A stretch of 64,000 nucleotides of DNA from JAKFWF01 sp963741505 (GTDB taxonomy: Bacteria > Pseudomonadota > Alphaproteobacteria > Rhizobiales > Hyphomicrobiaceae), in assembly GCA_963741505.1 (NCBI GenBank), contig CAVUIJ010000024.1:62001-126000 (forward strand). The letters are read 5' to 3'. Shown here in pieces: positions 18,762 through 27,858 of the stretch. Each line of letters begins with the position of its first letter. Within the stretch, counting starts at the first letter, position 1. The translations under genes and the position numbers were made by a program. The notes beneath the pieces were generated by a model. It worked only from the letters and a program-made list of their open reading frames with translations, searched no databases and was not told where the DNA came from.

Positions 18762-18959
18762 GTTCCTTCCCCCGGAATGCTGCTCCGTTTGCGGAGCGCC
18801 TTCTTGCATCGGCTGCACCGCGAACGACCGCGGCTGCAACTGTGCTCGTTGCGACAAATGTCCAGATTGTCATGCAATCTGTCAAGCATGAGATTCGCAT
18901 CGACAGGGCCGCCGATGTCGGCCTAGCATTCGCTGTCGAAATCCAGGGAGCCGACTTTG

Positions 18960-20315
18960 ATGCCGCAAGAGACACAGCAGAGCGTCAGCGGCGCACTCGC
19001 AGGTCTGGTCGCGTCGGTTTCGTGGAATGATGTCGCGGATCAAAGCCACGAAGCAAAGCGCTCGATACTGAATTTCTTCGCTACCGCAATTGGCTCGGCA
19101 CATGATCCGGCGCTCACTCGTGCCCTGAATGCCATCGCCCCCTTCAGCGGCGCGGGTACATCAGCGGTCATCGGCAGATCCGAGCGCCTGGACGCGATGT
19201 GCGCCGCATTCCTGAATGCCATCAGTGCCAATCTGCTCGACTATGACGACACCCATCCGGGCACGATCATCCACCCGACCGCGCCGGTCATGGCGGCGGT
19301 ACTGGCGCTCGCCGAGGCTCGCGGCAACTCCGGCCGCGACGTCCTCATCGCCTTTATTCTCGGTGTCGAGGTCGAATGCCGCATCGGCAACGCGGTCTCT
19401 CCCGCCCACTACGCGCGCGGCTGGCACATCACCTCGACCTGCGGCGTGTTCGGTGCCGCGGCCGCATGCGCCCGCCTGCTCGGGCTGCCGGCGGACAAGA
19501 TCGCCAACGCCATCGGCATCGCCGCCAGCCAGTCGGCCGGCATCGTCGAGAACCTGCCGAGTGCAGCCAAGAACGTCAGCGTCGGCAATGCCGCACGCAA
19601 CGGATTATTCTCAGCCTTGCTCGCGCAGCAAGGCTATGAAGCGGCCGCGCGCGCGATCGAGGGACCACTCGGCTGGGCCCGCGCCATGGGCGACGAGCCG
19701 AGCATGGCGGCCCTGATCGGCGGTCTCGGTGAGAACTGGCAAATCGCCAATAACACCTACAAGCCCTATCCCGCCGGCATCGTCTTCCACGCCGTTATCG
19801 ATGCTTGCTTCAAGCTGCGCGCGCGGCTGCATGGCGAGGTCGGCGACGTTACGTCGGTCACCGTCCAGGGCTCGCGTCTGCTGCTGGCGCGCGGCGACCG
19901 CCCGGTTCGCAATGAGCGCGATGCCCGGGTCAGCATTCATCACAGCGTCGCCTGCGGACTGCTGCTCGGCGCTGCCGGCGTGCGCGAGTTCGCCGAACCG
20001 ATCATCTTCGATGCCGGCGTCGTCGGGATGCGCGAAAAAGTGCGTGCCGAACTCGATACAGCCCTGCCGGATGGCGCTGCGCGGGTTATCGTCCACACCG
20101 GTGCGGGGGCGACGCTGTGCGAAGTCGTCATGTCCGCCCGTGGCAGCCTCGCCGATCCGCTCACCGACCGCGATATCGAGGCCAAGCTGAGCGCTTGCGC
20201 GCTGGCCGACGGGCCGGGTCGTGACGTCGGTCAACTCATCGATGCGGTATGGCGTCTCGATACTCTTCCCGACGTCAGCGCCTTGATTACCCATGCCTGC
20301 AATCGGACGGTCTGA
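18960..20315 (+). CDS. MmgE/PrpD family protein
   Basis: A 451-residue protein of the 2-methylcitrate dehydratase (PrpD)/immune-responsive gene 1 family. LDYDDTHPGTIIHPTAPVMA is the diagnostic active-site block, and RIGNAVSPAHYARGWHITST and YKPYPAGIVFHAVIDAC are also conserved. Family members dehydrate tricarboxylic acids or decarboxylate cis-aconitate. The ATG at 18960 follows AGGGAG. It is divergent from the dehydrogenase at 17868-18761 and is followed by a CMD-family gene. A second family member is at 21835-23175; the two share the same motifs but are clearly diverged. Confidence 0.88.
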   Translation: MPQETQQSVSGALAGLVASVSWNDVADQSHEAKRSILNFFATAIGSAHDPALTRALNAIAPFSGAGTSAVIGRSERLDAMCAAFLNAISANLLDYDDTHPGTIIHPTAPVMAAVLALAEARGNSGRDVLIAFILGVEVECRIGNAVSPAHYARGWHITSTCGVFGAAAACARLLGLPADKIANAIGIAASQSAGIVENLPSAAKNVSVGNAARNGLFSALLAQQGYEAAARAIEGPLGWARAMGDEPSMAALIGGLGENWQIANNTYKPYPAGIVFHAVIDACFKLRARLHGEVGDVTSVTVQGSRLLLARGDRPVRNERDARVSIHHSVACGLLLGAAGVREFAEPIIFDAGVVGMREKVRAELDTALPDGAARVIVHTGAGATLCEVVMSARGSLADPLTDRDIEAKLSACALADGPGRDVGQLIDAVWRLDTLPDVSALITHACNRTV

Positions 20316-20362
20316 ATAGCGACCGACACCTGGAGCCATCAACCGAGGAGCAAGAGAGCGCC

Positions 20363-20752
20363 ATGAGCGAAGAAAGCCTGTTCGAGAAAGGTCTCAAGGT
20401 CCGCAAGGAGGTCCTTGGCGAGGACTATGTCAACAAATCCATCGCCGGCGCCGACGAGTTCACGCGCACCATGGCGGAATGGTCGACCGCCTACTGCTGG
20501 GGCGCATTGTGGACCCGTCCCGGTGTCGACCGTCGTACCCGCAGTATTGTCAACCTGTCGATGATCGCAGCCCTCAACCGGCCGCACGAGCTGAAGCTGC
20601 ACGTCAAGGCCGCCCTGAAGAACGGCCTGACCAAGGACGAGATCAAGGAGATCTTCCTGCAGGTCGCAGTGTACTGCGGTGTGCCGGCCGGCATCGACAG
20701 CTTCCGTCTCGCCCGCGAGGCATTCGCCGAACTCGACAAGGAGAAGGCCTGA
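20363..20752 (+). CDS. Carboxymuconolactone decarboxylase (CMD) family protein, second copy
   Basis: A 129-residue PcaC-like protein with AYCWGALWTRPGVDRRTRS, ALNRPHELKLHVKAAL, KDEIKEIFLQVAVYCG and PAGIDSFRLAREAFAELD. It aligns over its whole length without gaps in the core with the protein at 12439-12822. The start at 20363 follows GAGGAGCAAGAGAG. It lies 47 nt downstream of the MmgE/PrpD gene, so the pair probably forms one short operon that mirrors functions on the minus strand. Confidence 0.87.
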   Translation: MSEESLFEKGLKVRKEVLGEDYVNKSIAGADEFTRTMAEWSTAYCWGALWTRPGVDRRTRSIVNLSMIAALNRPHELKLHVKAALKNGLTKDEIKEIFLQVAVYCGVPAGIDSFRLAREAFAELDKEKA

Positions 20753-20779
20753 ACCGCGTCGACCGCCGGCGAGGTCGGC

Positions 20780-21785
20780 TCAGTTGCCTGTCGCCACTTC
20801 CGGCGTCGAGAAGAACAGATCGGCGATCGAGGCCGGCTTGCTCTTGAGCGAGCCGACCTCGTGCATGAAGCCGGCATAGGCCATCACGTTCTCCGGCTTC
20901 AAGGTGTACTTGGTGGTCGGCTCATTCAGGATCGCCACCAGTTCGTCCACGGTCCAGCCCTTGCCACCGATCGAACTCGAGCAGCAGCGCGGCAGCGGAG
21001 CGCCTGTCCTCGGCGATCATCTCCTGCGCCCGCTTCAGCGCCTTGACGAGCGCACCGCACAGCTTCGGGTTCTCAGTCTGGAACCTGGTGGTAGTCGACA
21101 TCATCGTGAAGGTTGTCGAGCCGCCCATGATGTCGTCCGAGTTCATGAGGGTCTTGATTGCCGGGTCGTTGCGCTCGCGCTGATCGAACGGGGCCGAAGC
21201 CCAATGCGCGATGATGTTACCGCTGCCCGACAACAAACCCACGACTGCGTCGGGATGGGCCATCGTCACAGTGGCCGGATCGAACCGGAACGTCTGGTCG
21301 GGGCCAAATTTCTTGCGGGCATAAATCTGCATGATGATCGAGGGGATCGACACCTTGATCGCTGTCACCGCGATTTTTTGCTTGTCGGTGACGTCATCGA
21401 GCGCCTTCAATTGGTCGGCGCGGGCATTGAGCCGCATCGGGATCGAGCTGATCGCTGCGATCGCCTTCACTGCGGCGCCAGAGCGCGTGCGATCCCAAAG
21501 GATCAGGAACGCCGGCGGCCCGGCAGTTACGACATGTGCTGCCCCTGAAAGCAGCGCATCGTTCATGGCCGCTGGTCCACCGATGTTCGACCAGTTGACC
21601 GTGACCTTGATGCCGGCCTCAGCGGCGTATTTCTCGACAAGAGCGTGTTTCTGCATCATGTGGAGCGGCAGAAAGCCGAAGCCGCCGGCGCCCAGAGGGA
21701 TTTTCAGCTCGTCCACCTCTGCCCGAGCGATCGTCGTGCCAGCATAAAGTAGTGCGCCCAATATCAGCGCCGATATGAGTTTCAT
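20780..21785 (-). CDS. ABC substrate-binding protein, NMT1/SsuA/TauA-like, frameshifted
   Basis: A periplasmic binding protein of about 334 residues after repair, with signal peptide MKLISALILGALLYAG and cleavage near ARAEV. The mature part reads LKIPLGAGGFGFLPLHMMQK and SNIGGPAAMNDALLSGAAHVV, as in NMT1-like proteins that feed sulfonate, nitrate or pyrimidine-type importers. The frame breaks at the AA doublet 20974-20975 (plus strand): frame one ends in LLLEFDRWQG, whereas one frame over the family sequence continues as GGKGWTVDELVAILNEPT to the stop at 20780. No permease or ATPase of this type is adjacent, so it is an orphan binding protein, just downstream of a PrpD-like gene on the same strand. 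Confidence 0.83.
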
Positions 21786-21834
21786 CTTTGCCTCCCGGAC
21801 CGCATCATTGCTGTCGGTGTCTGAGGGAACGCGC

Positions 21835-23175
21835 CTATCTGGCTGTCGGAACGCAGTGGCTGATCAGCGGCGCAACATCGGCTGCCGCCTCGATCCCCCA
21901 GCAGGCAGCAATGGCCTCGTCCATTTGCACCGGCGACAGCACCCTCGCCTGGTCTCGGAACTTTGCTTCGAGCTGCGCGTCGCTGAGCGGCCGCGCGAGG
22001 TTACCGAGCGATTGCTCGAGCTTCATGCTGAGCGTGCGGCCATCCTTAAGGCGCACGGTGACATCGACGCCATCCTCGCTGATGTTCGGATCGGCAACGG
22101 CGGTGGTCGCCTCGCGCAGCCCCTTGAGCGCCGGCTCGTTGACCGCGGCATCGGTGAACTCGGCGAGCCCGCCCTTGCCGCGGCCGAGTCCGATCGCGGT
22201 TGCGTGATAGATCGAGAACTTGCCTTCGAGGCCGGTGCTGATCGCCTGCTTGTTGCACAGGTCGAGCACCAGCGGGGCGACCCGCAGTTCGACGGCTGCG
22301 ATCTCCTCAGGTCTGAGGTCGTGCTTGGCGCGCAACTGCATGCAGGCGTCGATCGTCGGATGCACCACGATGCCGCAGGGAAACGGCTTGTAGGCATTGA
22401 ACCGCAATTCGAAAGTCTCGCCGAGGCCGCTGGTGAGCTTCTTGAGATCGTAGGCGGCCGCAGTCACTGCCGCGAACCCGCGCGGGCCTTCGAGCGGCAA
22501 GCGGCCCGAGGTGAAGCCCTGCTTGGCCAGCAGCGCTGCCATGTAGCCGCTCTGCGCCGAGCGGCCGGGATGGAAGGCCTTGCCCATCGAGCCGAACATT
22601 TCGCGGATGCCCGCCGCCTGCGTCGCCGCAAGCCCGATCGCGTAGGTCATCCGCTCGTTATCGAGGTCGAGCAGTTTGGCCACGGCGACCGCCGCGCCGA
22701 ACACGCCAATCGAGCCGGTGCTGTGCCAGCCGGCGTCGTAGTGGGCGGGATACGTGGCATTGCCGATCCGGGAGACGACCTCGAACCCAAGTATGAAGGC
22801 GTTGAGGAAGTCCGCCCCCGTCACCTCATTTGCACTGGCGTAGGCGAACAAAGCGGAAGCAACTGGTGAACTCGCATGGATGTAGTTGCGCGGCAGCGTG
22901 TCGTCATAGTCGTGCACGTGCGAGCTGATGCCGTTCAGCAGCGAGGCCAGCAGCGGGTCGAACCGCTCCTTGCGCCCGAGCACGCTCGCGGTGGCTGGCC
23001 CGGAAAACGGGCCAAGCGCGGCGATTGTCATGTCCATCGCCGGGTGATCAGCACCGCCCAGCGCGCAACCGACGATGTTGACCAGGGCGCGCTTGGCCTC
23101 ATGGCGAACGTCTGGTGGAGTACGATCGAGGCGGCTGTCGCGAACGTAGCGCACCACTTCAGCGGTGTATGTCAT
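21835..23175 (-). CDS. MmgE/PrpD family protein, second copy
   Basis: A 446-residue MmgE/PrpD protein: HVHDYDDTLPRNYIHASSPV is the active-site block, with SRIGNATYPAHYDAGWHSTG and YKPFPCGIVVHPTIDACMQL. It shares the domain order with the protein at 18960-20315, but the two are far from identical, so they are old paralogues or separately gained. The ATG at 23175 is preferred over the TTG just before it. The NMT1-type binding protein lies 49 nt downstream on the same strand, suggesting a transport-plus-enzyme pair. Confidence 0.87.
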   Translation of the reverse strand: MTYTAEVVRYVRDSRLDRTPPDVRHEAKRALVNIVGCALGGADHPAMDMTIAALGPFSGPATASVLGRKERFDPLLASLLNGISSHVHDYDDTLPRNYIHASSPVASALFAYASANEVTGADFLNAFILGFEVVSRIGNATYPAHYDAGWHSTGSIGVFGAAVAVAKLLDLDNERMTYAIGLAATQAAGIREMFGSMGKAFHPGRSAQSGYMAALLAKQGFTSGRLPLEGPRGFAAVTAAAYDLKKLTSGLGETFELRFNAYKPFPCGIVVHPTIDACMQLRAKHDLRPEEIAAVELRVAPLVLDLCNKQAISTGLEGKFSIYHATAIGLGRGKGGLAEFTDAAVNEPALKGLREATTAVADPNISEDGVDVTVRLKDGRTLSMKLEQSLGNLARPLSDAQLEAKFRDQARVLSPVQMDEAIAACWGIEAAADVAPLISHCVPTAR

Positions 23176-23599
23176 CAAGCCAGCCTCTTGCGATGGACCT
23201 TCACATATGGAGCCGAGCGGCTCGGCGTCGAGAAATACCGGCCGAAGATCGCGTCGCCAAGCGCTAACCGATCGTGGCGCAAGGCGTCGCGAACAAGCGG
23301 TGAACTTCTCTTCTGATGCCGGATTTCCTTCCAGCCGCGGCGGGACAGAGTTGCCACCCGATACGTCTATCTGTCAATCTCGACCGGCCTCTGGAAGGCG
23401 TGCCAGTGGTCAAGTCCCTCGCAGCTGCGAGGTCCAGAGATGAAACTCAAGAACATTGCTGGACTTCGGCGGAACCGATAGCCTCCGGCACTTGTCCGCA
23501 TTTCGCGCCTTGTTGACGTATTCTGGCGGATCAAGCGCAGGTGCGTGCGTTGTAGTGCAATGGTGGCGCAGACCATCGAAAAAGCGCAGCGAGTGACGA
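23176..23599. other. Intergenic region without a recognised gene
   Basis: About 420 bp between the divergent MmgE/PrpD gene (minus) and the Dnr-type regulator (plus). I see no supported gene. I looked for a TTGAT-N4-ATCAA box before the regulator and found only a TTGAC half-site at about 23514, without its partner at the right spacing. Confidence 0.45.
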
Positions 23600-24292
23600 A
23601 TGACGCCGCTAGACTGGAATACGGTCCGCTCGACGCCCTTGTTCGGCGCGATGCCCACAGATGTGATGCAGGCCCTGGTCGAGAAGAGCGGACCGCGGAC
23701 CTGCGGTAAGGGCACCATCCTGTTCCAGCAGGGAGATCCAGCCAACGATTTCTTCGTGGTGCTTGAGGGCTGGGTGAAGCTCTATCGGCTGACCGCCGAA
23801 GGCGAGGAGGCGGTCGTTGCCATCTTCAAGCGCGGCGAGACGTTCGCAGAAGGTGCGATGTTCATGGGCGGTCGATATCCCGTGACCGCGGAAATCGTCG
23901 CACCTTCCCGGCTGCTGCAAGTGGACGGCAAGGCGTTACGTCAGAAGATCAGGGAAAATCCAGACCTCGCGTTTCCGATGCTCGCCTCGGCCTCGGGCCA
24001 CCTCAAAGCCCTGGTCGACCAGATCGAGCAAATCAAGCTGCTTTCCGGCTCCCAGCGTGTCGCCCAGTTCCTGCTGCGGCTATCTCCGGACGCCCAGGGC
24101 GCGACCGTGGTCGGCCTGCCATACGAGAAAGCCCTGATCGCCAACCGCCTCGGAATGAAACCGGAAAGCCTATCGCGATCACTATCCAAACTGCGGCACC
24201 TTGGTGTCACCGTCGATCGCGAGCAGGTCGTGATTGCCGATGTCGAACGGCTGGCACGTTTTGTCGAGAACGGCGACGCCCGCCTCGATTAG
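23600..24292 (+). CDS. Crp/Fnr family transcriptional regulator, Dnr/NnrR type
   Basis: A 230-residue regulator with an N-terminal cyclic-nucleotide-binding-like domain (KGTILFQQGDPANDFFVVLEG) and a C-terminal HTH (YEKALIANRLGMKPESLSRS, then LSKLRHLG). It lacks the N-terminal cysteine cluster of oxygen-sensing FNR proteins, which points to the Dnr/NnrR group that senses nitric oxide, usually through heme. Those proteins bind TTGAY-N4-RTCAA. Two matching boxes occur at 29008-29021 and 29617-29630 in the nir region, and the gene converges on the nir cluster. It is very likely the local denitrification activator. Confidence 0.87.
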   Translation: MTPLDWNTVRSTPLFGAMPTDVMQALVEKSGPRTCGKGTILFQQGDPANDFFVVLEGWVKLYRLTAEGEEAVVAIFKRGETFAEGAMFMGGRYPVTAEIVAPSRLLQVDGKALRQKIRENPDLAFPMLASASGHLKALVDQIEQIKLLSGSQRVAQFLLRLSPDAQGATVVGLPYEKALIANRLGMKPESLSRSLSKLRHLGVTVDREQVVIADVERLARFVENGDARLD

Positions 24293-24306
24293 AAAATGCC
24301 GCAGGC

Positions 24307-24730
24307 TCAATGGCTGGTACCCTCGGACGAGGTGATCTTGTCGTTGACGTTGTACGTTCCCGACGGCTTCGACGTCGGCAGCCGCATTACCTCGATGAGC
24401 GTTGCCGCGTCGCAGACGATCAAGGCACTGTCGTTCTCCCAGATGCCGACCAGCGCGTGGCGGCCATGGCGGTCAAACTCGACGTGCGCCGCAACCTTGC
24501 CCGGGGTCAGTGTCCGGGCAATCTCCAGCGTCTCCTTGTCGACGAGGTCCAGCGCATCCTTGGCCGTGCTACTCATCGTGTCGTCGGCCCAGGCGTAGCG
24601 ACTTTTCTCATGACTGCGCATGAAAAAAACCGGGGCCGCCGGTCCGGGTGGACCGCGGCGCGGGCCGACCGGCGTCGGCACCCGCAACTCCTTTATGAAC
24701 TGGGTCAGGCGAAACTGGCAGGGCTTTCAT
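24307..24730 (-). pseudogene. nirJ'-'nirN deletion scar (start of nirJ joined to end of nirN)
   Basis: Directly after the nirH stop (TGAATG), the first part reads in one frame as FRLTQFIKELRVPTPVG, then GPRRGPPGPAAPV, the N-terminus of the radical SAM protein NirJ that makes heme d1. From about 24627 to 24307 the same frame reads SHEKSRYAWADDTM, AHVEFDRHGRHALVGIWEND and ends YNVNDKITSSEGTSH, the C-terminus of the d1 proteins NirN/NirS. In related organisms nirJ and nirN follow nirH in this order, so one deletion removed most of nirJ, including its Fe-S motifs, and most of nirN. An extra G at 24717-24718 also breaks the frame near the start. The product cannot be active. Confidence 0.85.
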
Positions 24731-25219
24731 TCAGGCGGCGATTCGAAGGCCGGATTTCTTCAGGATGCGCGTCGACACAAGCACGTCACGCGCGCGGCAG
24801 GCGGCACCCAGCAGCGCGGCGATGCGTGCGATCTTGGCTTCGATCTCATCGTCGGAGCTGCCATGCACCATCGCGAACAGATTGTACGGCCACAATGGCA
24901 GTCGCCGGGGCCGCTGATAGCAGTGCGTGACAAAGTCGAGCGCGCCGATCTCGCGTCCAAGCCGGCTGATCTGCTGGTCACTCACATCCCACACCGTCAT
25001 CGCGTTGCGGGTAAGGCCGAGCGCATAGTGATTGGGCACGATGCCGATACGGCGGACGATGCCATCATCGAGCATCCGCCGGAGGCGGGCAACGACATCG
25101 GCGGCCTCAACGCCGACCTGGACTGCAATCGTCTCGTAGGGGCGCGGCACCAGAGGCAGGCCGGCCTGGGTCGCGACCACGATCGCCTTGTCGATCTTAT
25201 CGAGTTGCCGGCCGGTCAT
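24731..25219 (-). CDS. nirH: NirH, siroheme decarboxylase subunit (AsnC-type fold)
   Basis: A 162-residue protein with an Lrp/AsnC-like winged helix followed by a ligand domain. KIDKAIVVATQAGLPLVPRP and YQRPRRLPLWPYNLFAMVHG are typical of the NirH/NirL class, including the His and Arg residues linked to heme decarboxylation. With NirD, NirL and NirG it removes two acetate carboxyls from siroheme to give 12,18-didecarboxysiroheme. The start overlaps the nirG stop by 4 nt (ATGA), and its own stop abuts the nirJ' remnant. Confidence 0.9.
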   Translation of the reverse strand: MTGRQLDKIDKAIVVATQAGLPLVPRPYETIAVQVGVEAADVVARLRRMLDDGIVRRIGIVPNHYALGLTRNAMTVWDVSDQQISRLGREIGALDFVTHCYQRPRRLPLWPYNLFAMVHGSSDDEIEAKIARIAALLGAACRARDVLVSTRILKKSGLRIAA

Positions 25220-25662
25220 GCCGTCACCTTCAGGCCGATGAAATATTCCTCGAGCTTTGGAAACGCATGTACGACGAGGCCGGTACTCGACTCGATCGCA
25301 GCGATCATCTCGTCGATGCGGCCAGGCGTACTGGTCGCGAGCACGAACCACATGTTGAGGTCATGCTGCCGCTCGTAGTTGTGCGCCACTTCCGGATAGG
25401 CGTTGACGATGTCGGCGACTTCCTCGAAACGATCGGCAGGCACCGCCATGGCACACAGGCAGAATGCGCCGCCCATGCGGTCAGCATTAAACATCGGGCC
25501 GAAGCGGGTGATGACACCGCATTGCCGCAACCGGCCGATCCGCTCGATCAGTTCACCCTCGCTGAGATGAAGCGCCTCGCCCACTTCGGCGAACGGCCGC
25601 TCGCTCAGCGGAAAGCCGCCCTGCAGCGCATTGATGATCGAACGGTCGATTTCGTCGAGCAT
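25216..25662 (-). CDS. nirG: NirG, siroheme decarboxylase subunit
   Basis: A 148-residue NirD/NirG-type protein: LDEIDRSIINALQGGFPLSE forms the HTH, and EVAHNYERQHDLNMWFVLAT is the class signature for NirD/NirG. It works with NirDL and NirH in heme d1 synthesis in the cytoplasm. The start at 25662 follows the nirDL stop by one base (TGACATG), and its stop overlaps nirH, so translation is coupled across the cluster. Confidence 0.9.
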   Translation of the reverse strand: MLDEIDRSIINALQGGFPLSERPFAEVGEALHLSEGELIERIGRLRQCGVITRFGPMFNADRMGGAFCLCAMAVPADRFEEVADIVNAYPEVAHNYERQHDLNMWFVLATSTPGRIDEMIAAIESSTGLVVHAFPKLEEYFIGLKVTA

Positions 25663-25663
25663 G

Positions 25664-26647
25664 TCATGCCGCCTTGAACCGGGCGCCGCGCTGCACGAAG
25701 CAGCGACGGCTGAACAACAGGTCGTGCTGGCGGGCTTCGCCGGCTGCGATTTCAGCCAGCGATTGCACCTGGCCCTCGACGGTCGAACGATCGCGTCCAT
25801 GCACCATGCAGAACAGATTGAACGGCCATGCCGGCAGACGGCGCGGGCGGCGGTAGCACAGGGTGACGAAGGGCTCGGCCGCGAACCTTGCACCCATTGC
25901 ATCGACCGCCTCGTCGGGCATGTCCCAGACCGCCATGGCATTGGCGGTGATCCCGAGCGCGCGATGACGCACGATCAGTCCGAAGCGCGAGACGATGCCG
26001 GCGCGGATCAACCGATCGAGGCGGGCGATCACCTCGTCCTCGGCCATGCCGCAGCGTTTTGCCAGCGAAAGGAATGGCCGTGATTGGATCTCGAGGCCAT
26101 CTTCGAGCTCGCCCAGGACGACCCGATCGGCGCGCTCGATGACCATGTCAGTGCCAAGTGGGCGCAGCGCCTGGCGTGACCCGGCAGCATCTGGCGGCAT
26201 GTCGAGCGGAAACCCGAGGTCGAGGTAGTAGGCACGCTCCAGCGGCAATTCGAGAATGTCGTGCCCGGTGGCGGTGCGCAAGCGCTCAAGCGCCGACCGC
26301 AGTGCGTCCACGCTTGCCGCGGTCACCACGAACCATAGATTGAAGGCGTGCTCGCGCTCGTAATTGTGATTGACGCTGGGATCGGCGCTGACAGTCGCGG
26401 CGACCTCTTCGAGCCGTTCATTCGCCACGCGCATCGCCGCGAGCACGCTGGCGCCGACCGTGTTCGGCCGCACCGTCGCGCCGATCCGCGACAGGGCGCC
26501 GGCGGTCTGCAATTGCCGCAACTCTGCGAGCACGTGGTCTTCGTCGGTGTCGACCGCCCTTGCAATCACTGCGAACGGGCGCGGCACCAGCGGCAACGAG
26601 CGTTGCCAGCCGTCGATCAGAGCTCGTTGCGTGGCGGTCGGCTGCAT
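25664..26647 (-). CDS. nirDL: NirDL, fused siroheme decarboxylase
   Basis: A 327-residue fusion of a NirD half (residues about 1-160; VNHNYEREHAFNLWFVVTAA) and a NirL half (about 170-327; LCYRRPRRLPAWPFNLFCMV). Each half has its own AsnC-type HTH and ligand domain. Such NirDL fusions occur in other alphaproteobacteria and carry out the siroheme decarboxylation together with, or in place of, the separate subunits. The start at 26647 is 6 nt after the nirF stop. Confidence 0.92.
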   Translation of the reverse strand: MQPTATQRALIDGWQRSLPLVPRPFAVIARAVDTDEDHVLAELRQLQTAGALSRIGATVRPNTVGASVLAAMRVANERLEEVAATVSADPSVNHNYEREHAFNLWFVVTAASVDALRSALERLRTATGHDILELPLERAYYLDLGFPLDMPPDAAGSRQALRPLGTDMVIERADRVVLGELEDGLEIQSRPFLSLAKRCGMAEDEVIARLDRLIRAGIVSRFGLIVRHRALGITANAMAVWDMPDEAVDAMGARFAAEPFVTLCYRRPRRLPAWPFNLFCMVHGRDRSTVEGQVQSLAEIAAGEARQHDLLFSRRCFVQRGARFKAA

Positions 26648-26652
26648 GGTTG

Positions 26653-27858
26653 CTACTGCCCGATCCGGTGTGCGCGCGCGGTAAACATGATGCCGCTGGG
26701 CTTGCGCGCCGGCAGCTCCGCGAGCTTGGCGAACGTGCGCGTGTCGTAGACGTCGACCCGGTCGGCATCGCGCACCGACACCCAGACCTCGTGCCCGCGC
26801 GGTGTGAACTCCATGTGCAAGACCGCCGGTCCCGGCTGCAACCGGTGCACGACCTTTAGCGACGCGGCGTCCACCACCTCGACGGTGTCGTTCAGCGGAT
26901 GCGCGAAGTTGACCCAGGCATGTCGACCGTCGGGCCGGGATACCGCGAAGATCGGCTGCCCGTGGGTGGCGATGCGGCCGAGTTCCGTGAAGTTGCGGGC
27001 ATCGACGGCGAGCAGCTCGTGGCGGCCCACTGCCGGCAGCAAGAAGCGGTCGCCCATCAATGCCCAGCCTTCCATATGCGGCATCTTGTAGACCGGCAGC
27101 GGCGCCTCGCCGCGGCCGTAGCCGGAAAGCACACGACGGGCCTTCGGCTCCGGCTCCCACAGATCGACGTGAACAAGCCCATCCTCGCCAAACAGGCCGG
27201 CGATGTAGTGACGGCCGTCCGGCGTGACGTTGGCGTCGTAAGGCAGTCGGCCGACATCGGCGAGCCGCGTCACTTTGGGCTTGGCGAGATCGGGACCGGA
27301 GAAATCGGCAATCCAGATCTGGCCGCCGTCGTAAAGCGCATAGACGAACTGCCGTCCCGGTGCGTCGGTAAGGCCGACAGTCTTCGACGGCTTGGCGAGA
27401 CCGCAGTCGGCCGGAATATCAGCGACCATAGCCAGGGTCACGGCGTCGAACACCCGGATGCCGCCGGGCTCGTAGTTGGAAACCGCGATCAGCCGGCCAT
27501 CGTCGGAGATCGCGCCGCCGATCGCGTTGCCCGCTTGGATTATGCGGTTCTTGATCCGCGCCTCCAACATGTCGACCTGGGTCAAACCGCCGTCGCGGCC
27601 GAAGACATAGGCATACCGCTCGTCGCACGAGAACACCGCCGAAGCGTGGGACATGTCGCCTAGTCCCTCGACGCGGGCCAAGACGCTGCGGCCGGTGGTT
27701 TCGACGATCAGCAGCGAGCCGGTCGCCCGTTCGATGACGACGCCGAGATCACCGGTGCCACGCGCCATCATCGCCGCCGGTACGGTTGCTGCCGCCACAC
27801 CCGGCATGACGGCTGCGCCGCCGGCAATTGCGGCCTTCAACACGTCGCGCCGTTTCAT
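26653..27858 (-). CDS. nirF: NirF, heme d1 biosynthesis protein
   Basis: A 401-residue eight-bladed propeller protein of the cytochrome cd1 C-terminal type. The leader MKRRDVLKAAIAGGAAVMPG suggests export by the Tat or Sec route, so it would act in the periplasm. HASAVFSCDERYAYVFGRDG, SNYEPGGIRVFD, and the ending RKPSGIMFTARAHRIGQ are characteristic of NirF. NirF acts late in the pathway, on an intermediate made after NirJ. The start overlaps the nirC stop (ATGA, 27855-27858). Confidence 0.93.
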   Translation of the reverse strand: MKRRDVLKAAIAGGAAVMPGVAAATVPAAMMARGTGDLGVVIERATGSLLIVETTGRSVLARVEGLGDMSHASAVFSCDERYAYVFGRDGGLTQVDMLEARIKNRIIQAGNAIGGAISDDGRLIAVSNYEPGGIRVFDAVTLAMVADIPADCGLAKPSKTVGLTDAPGRQFVYALYDGGQIWIADFSGPDLAKPKVTRLADVGRLPYDANVTPDGRHYIAGLFGEDGLVHVDLWEPEPKARRVLSGYGRGEAPLPVYKMPHMEGWALMGDRFLLPAVGRHELLAVDARNFTELGRIATHGQPIFAVSRPDGRHAWVNFAHPLNDTVEVVDAASLKVVHRLQPGPAVLHMEFTPRGHEVWVSVRDADRVDVYDTRTFAKLAELPARKPSGIMFTARAHRIGQ

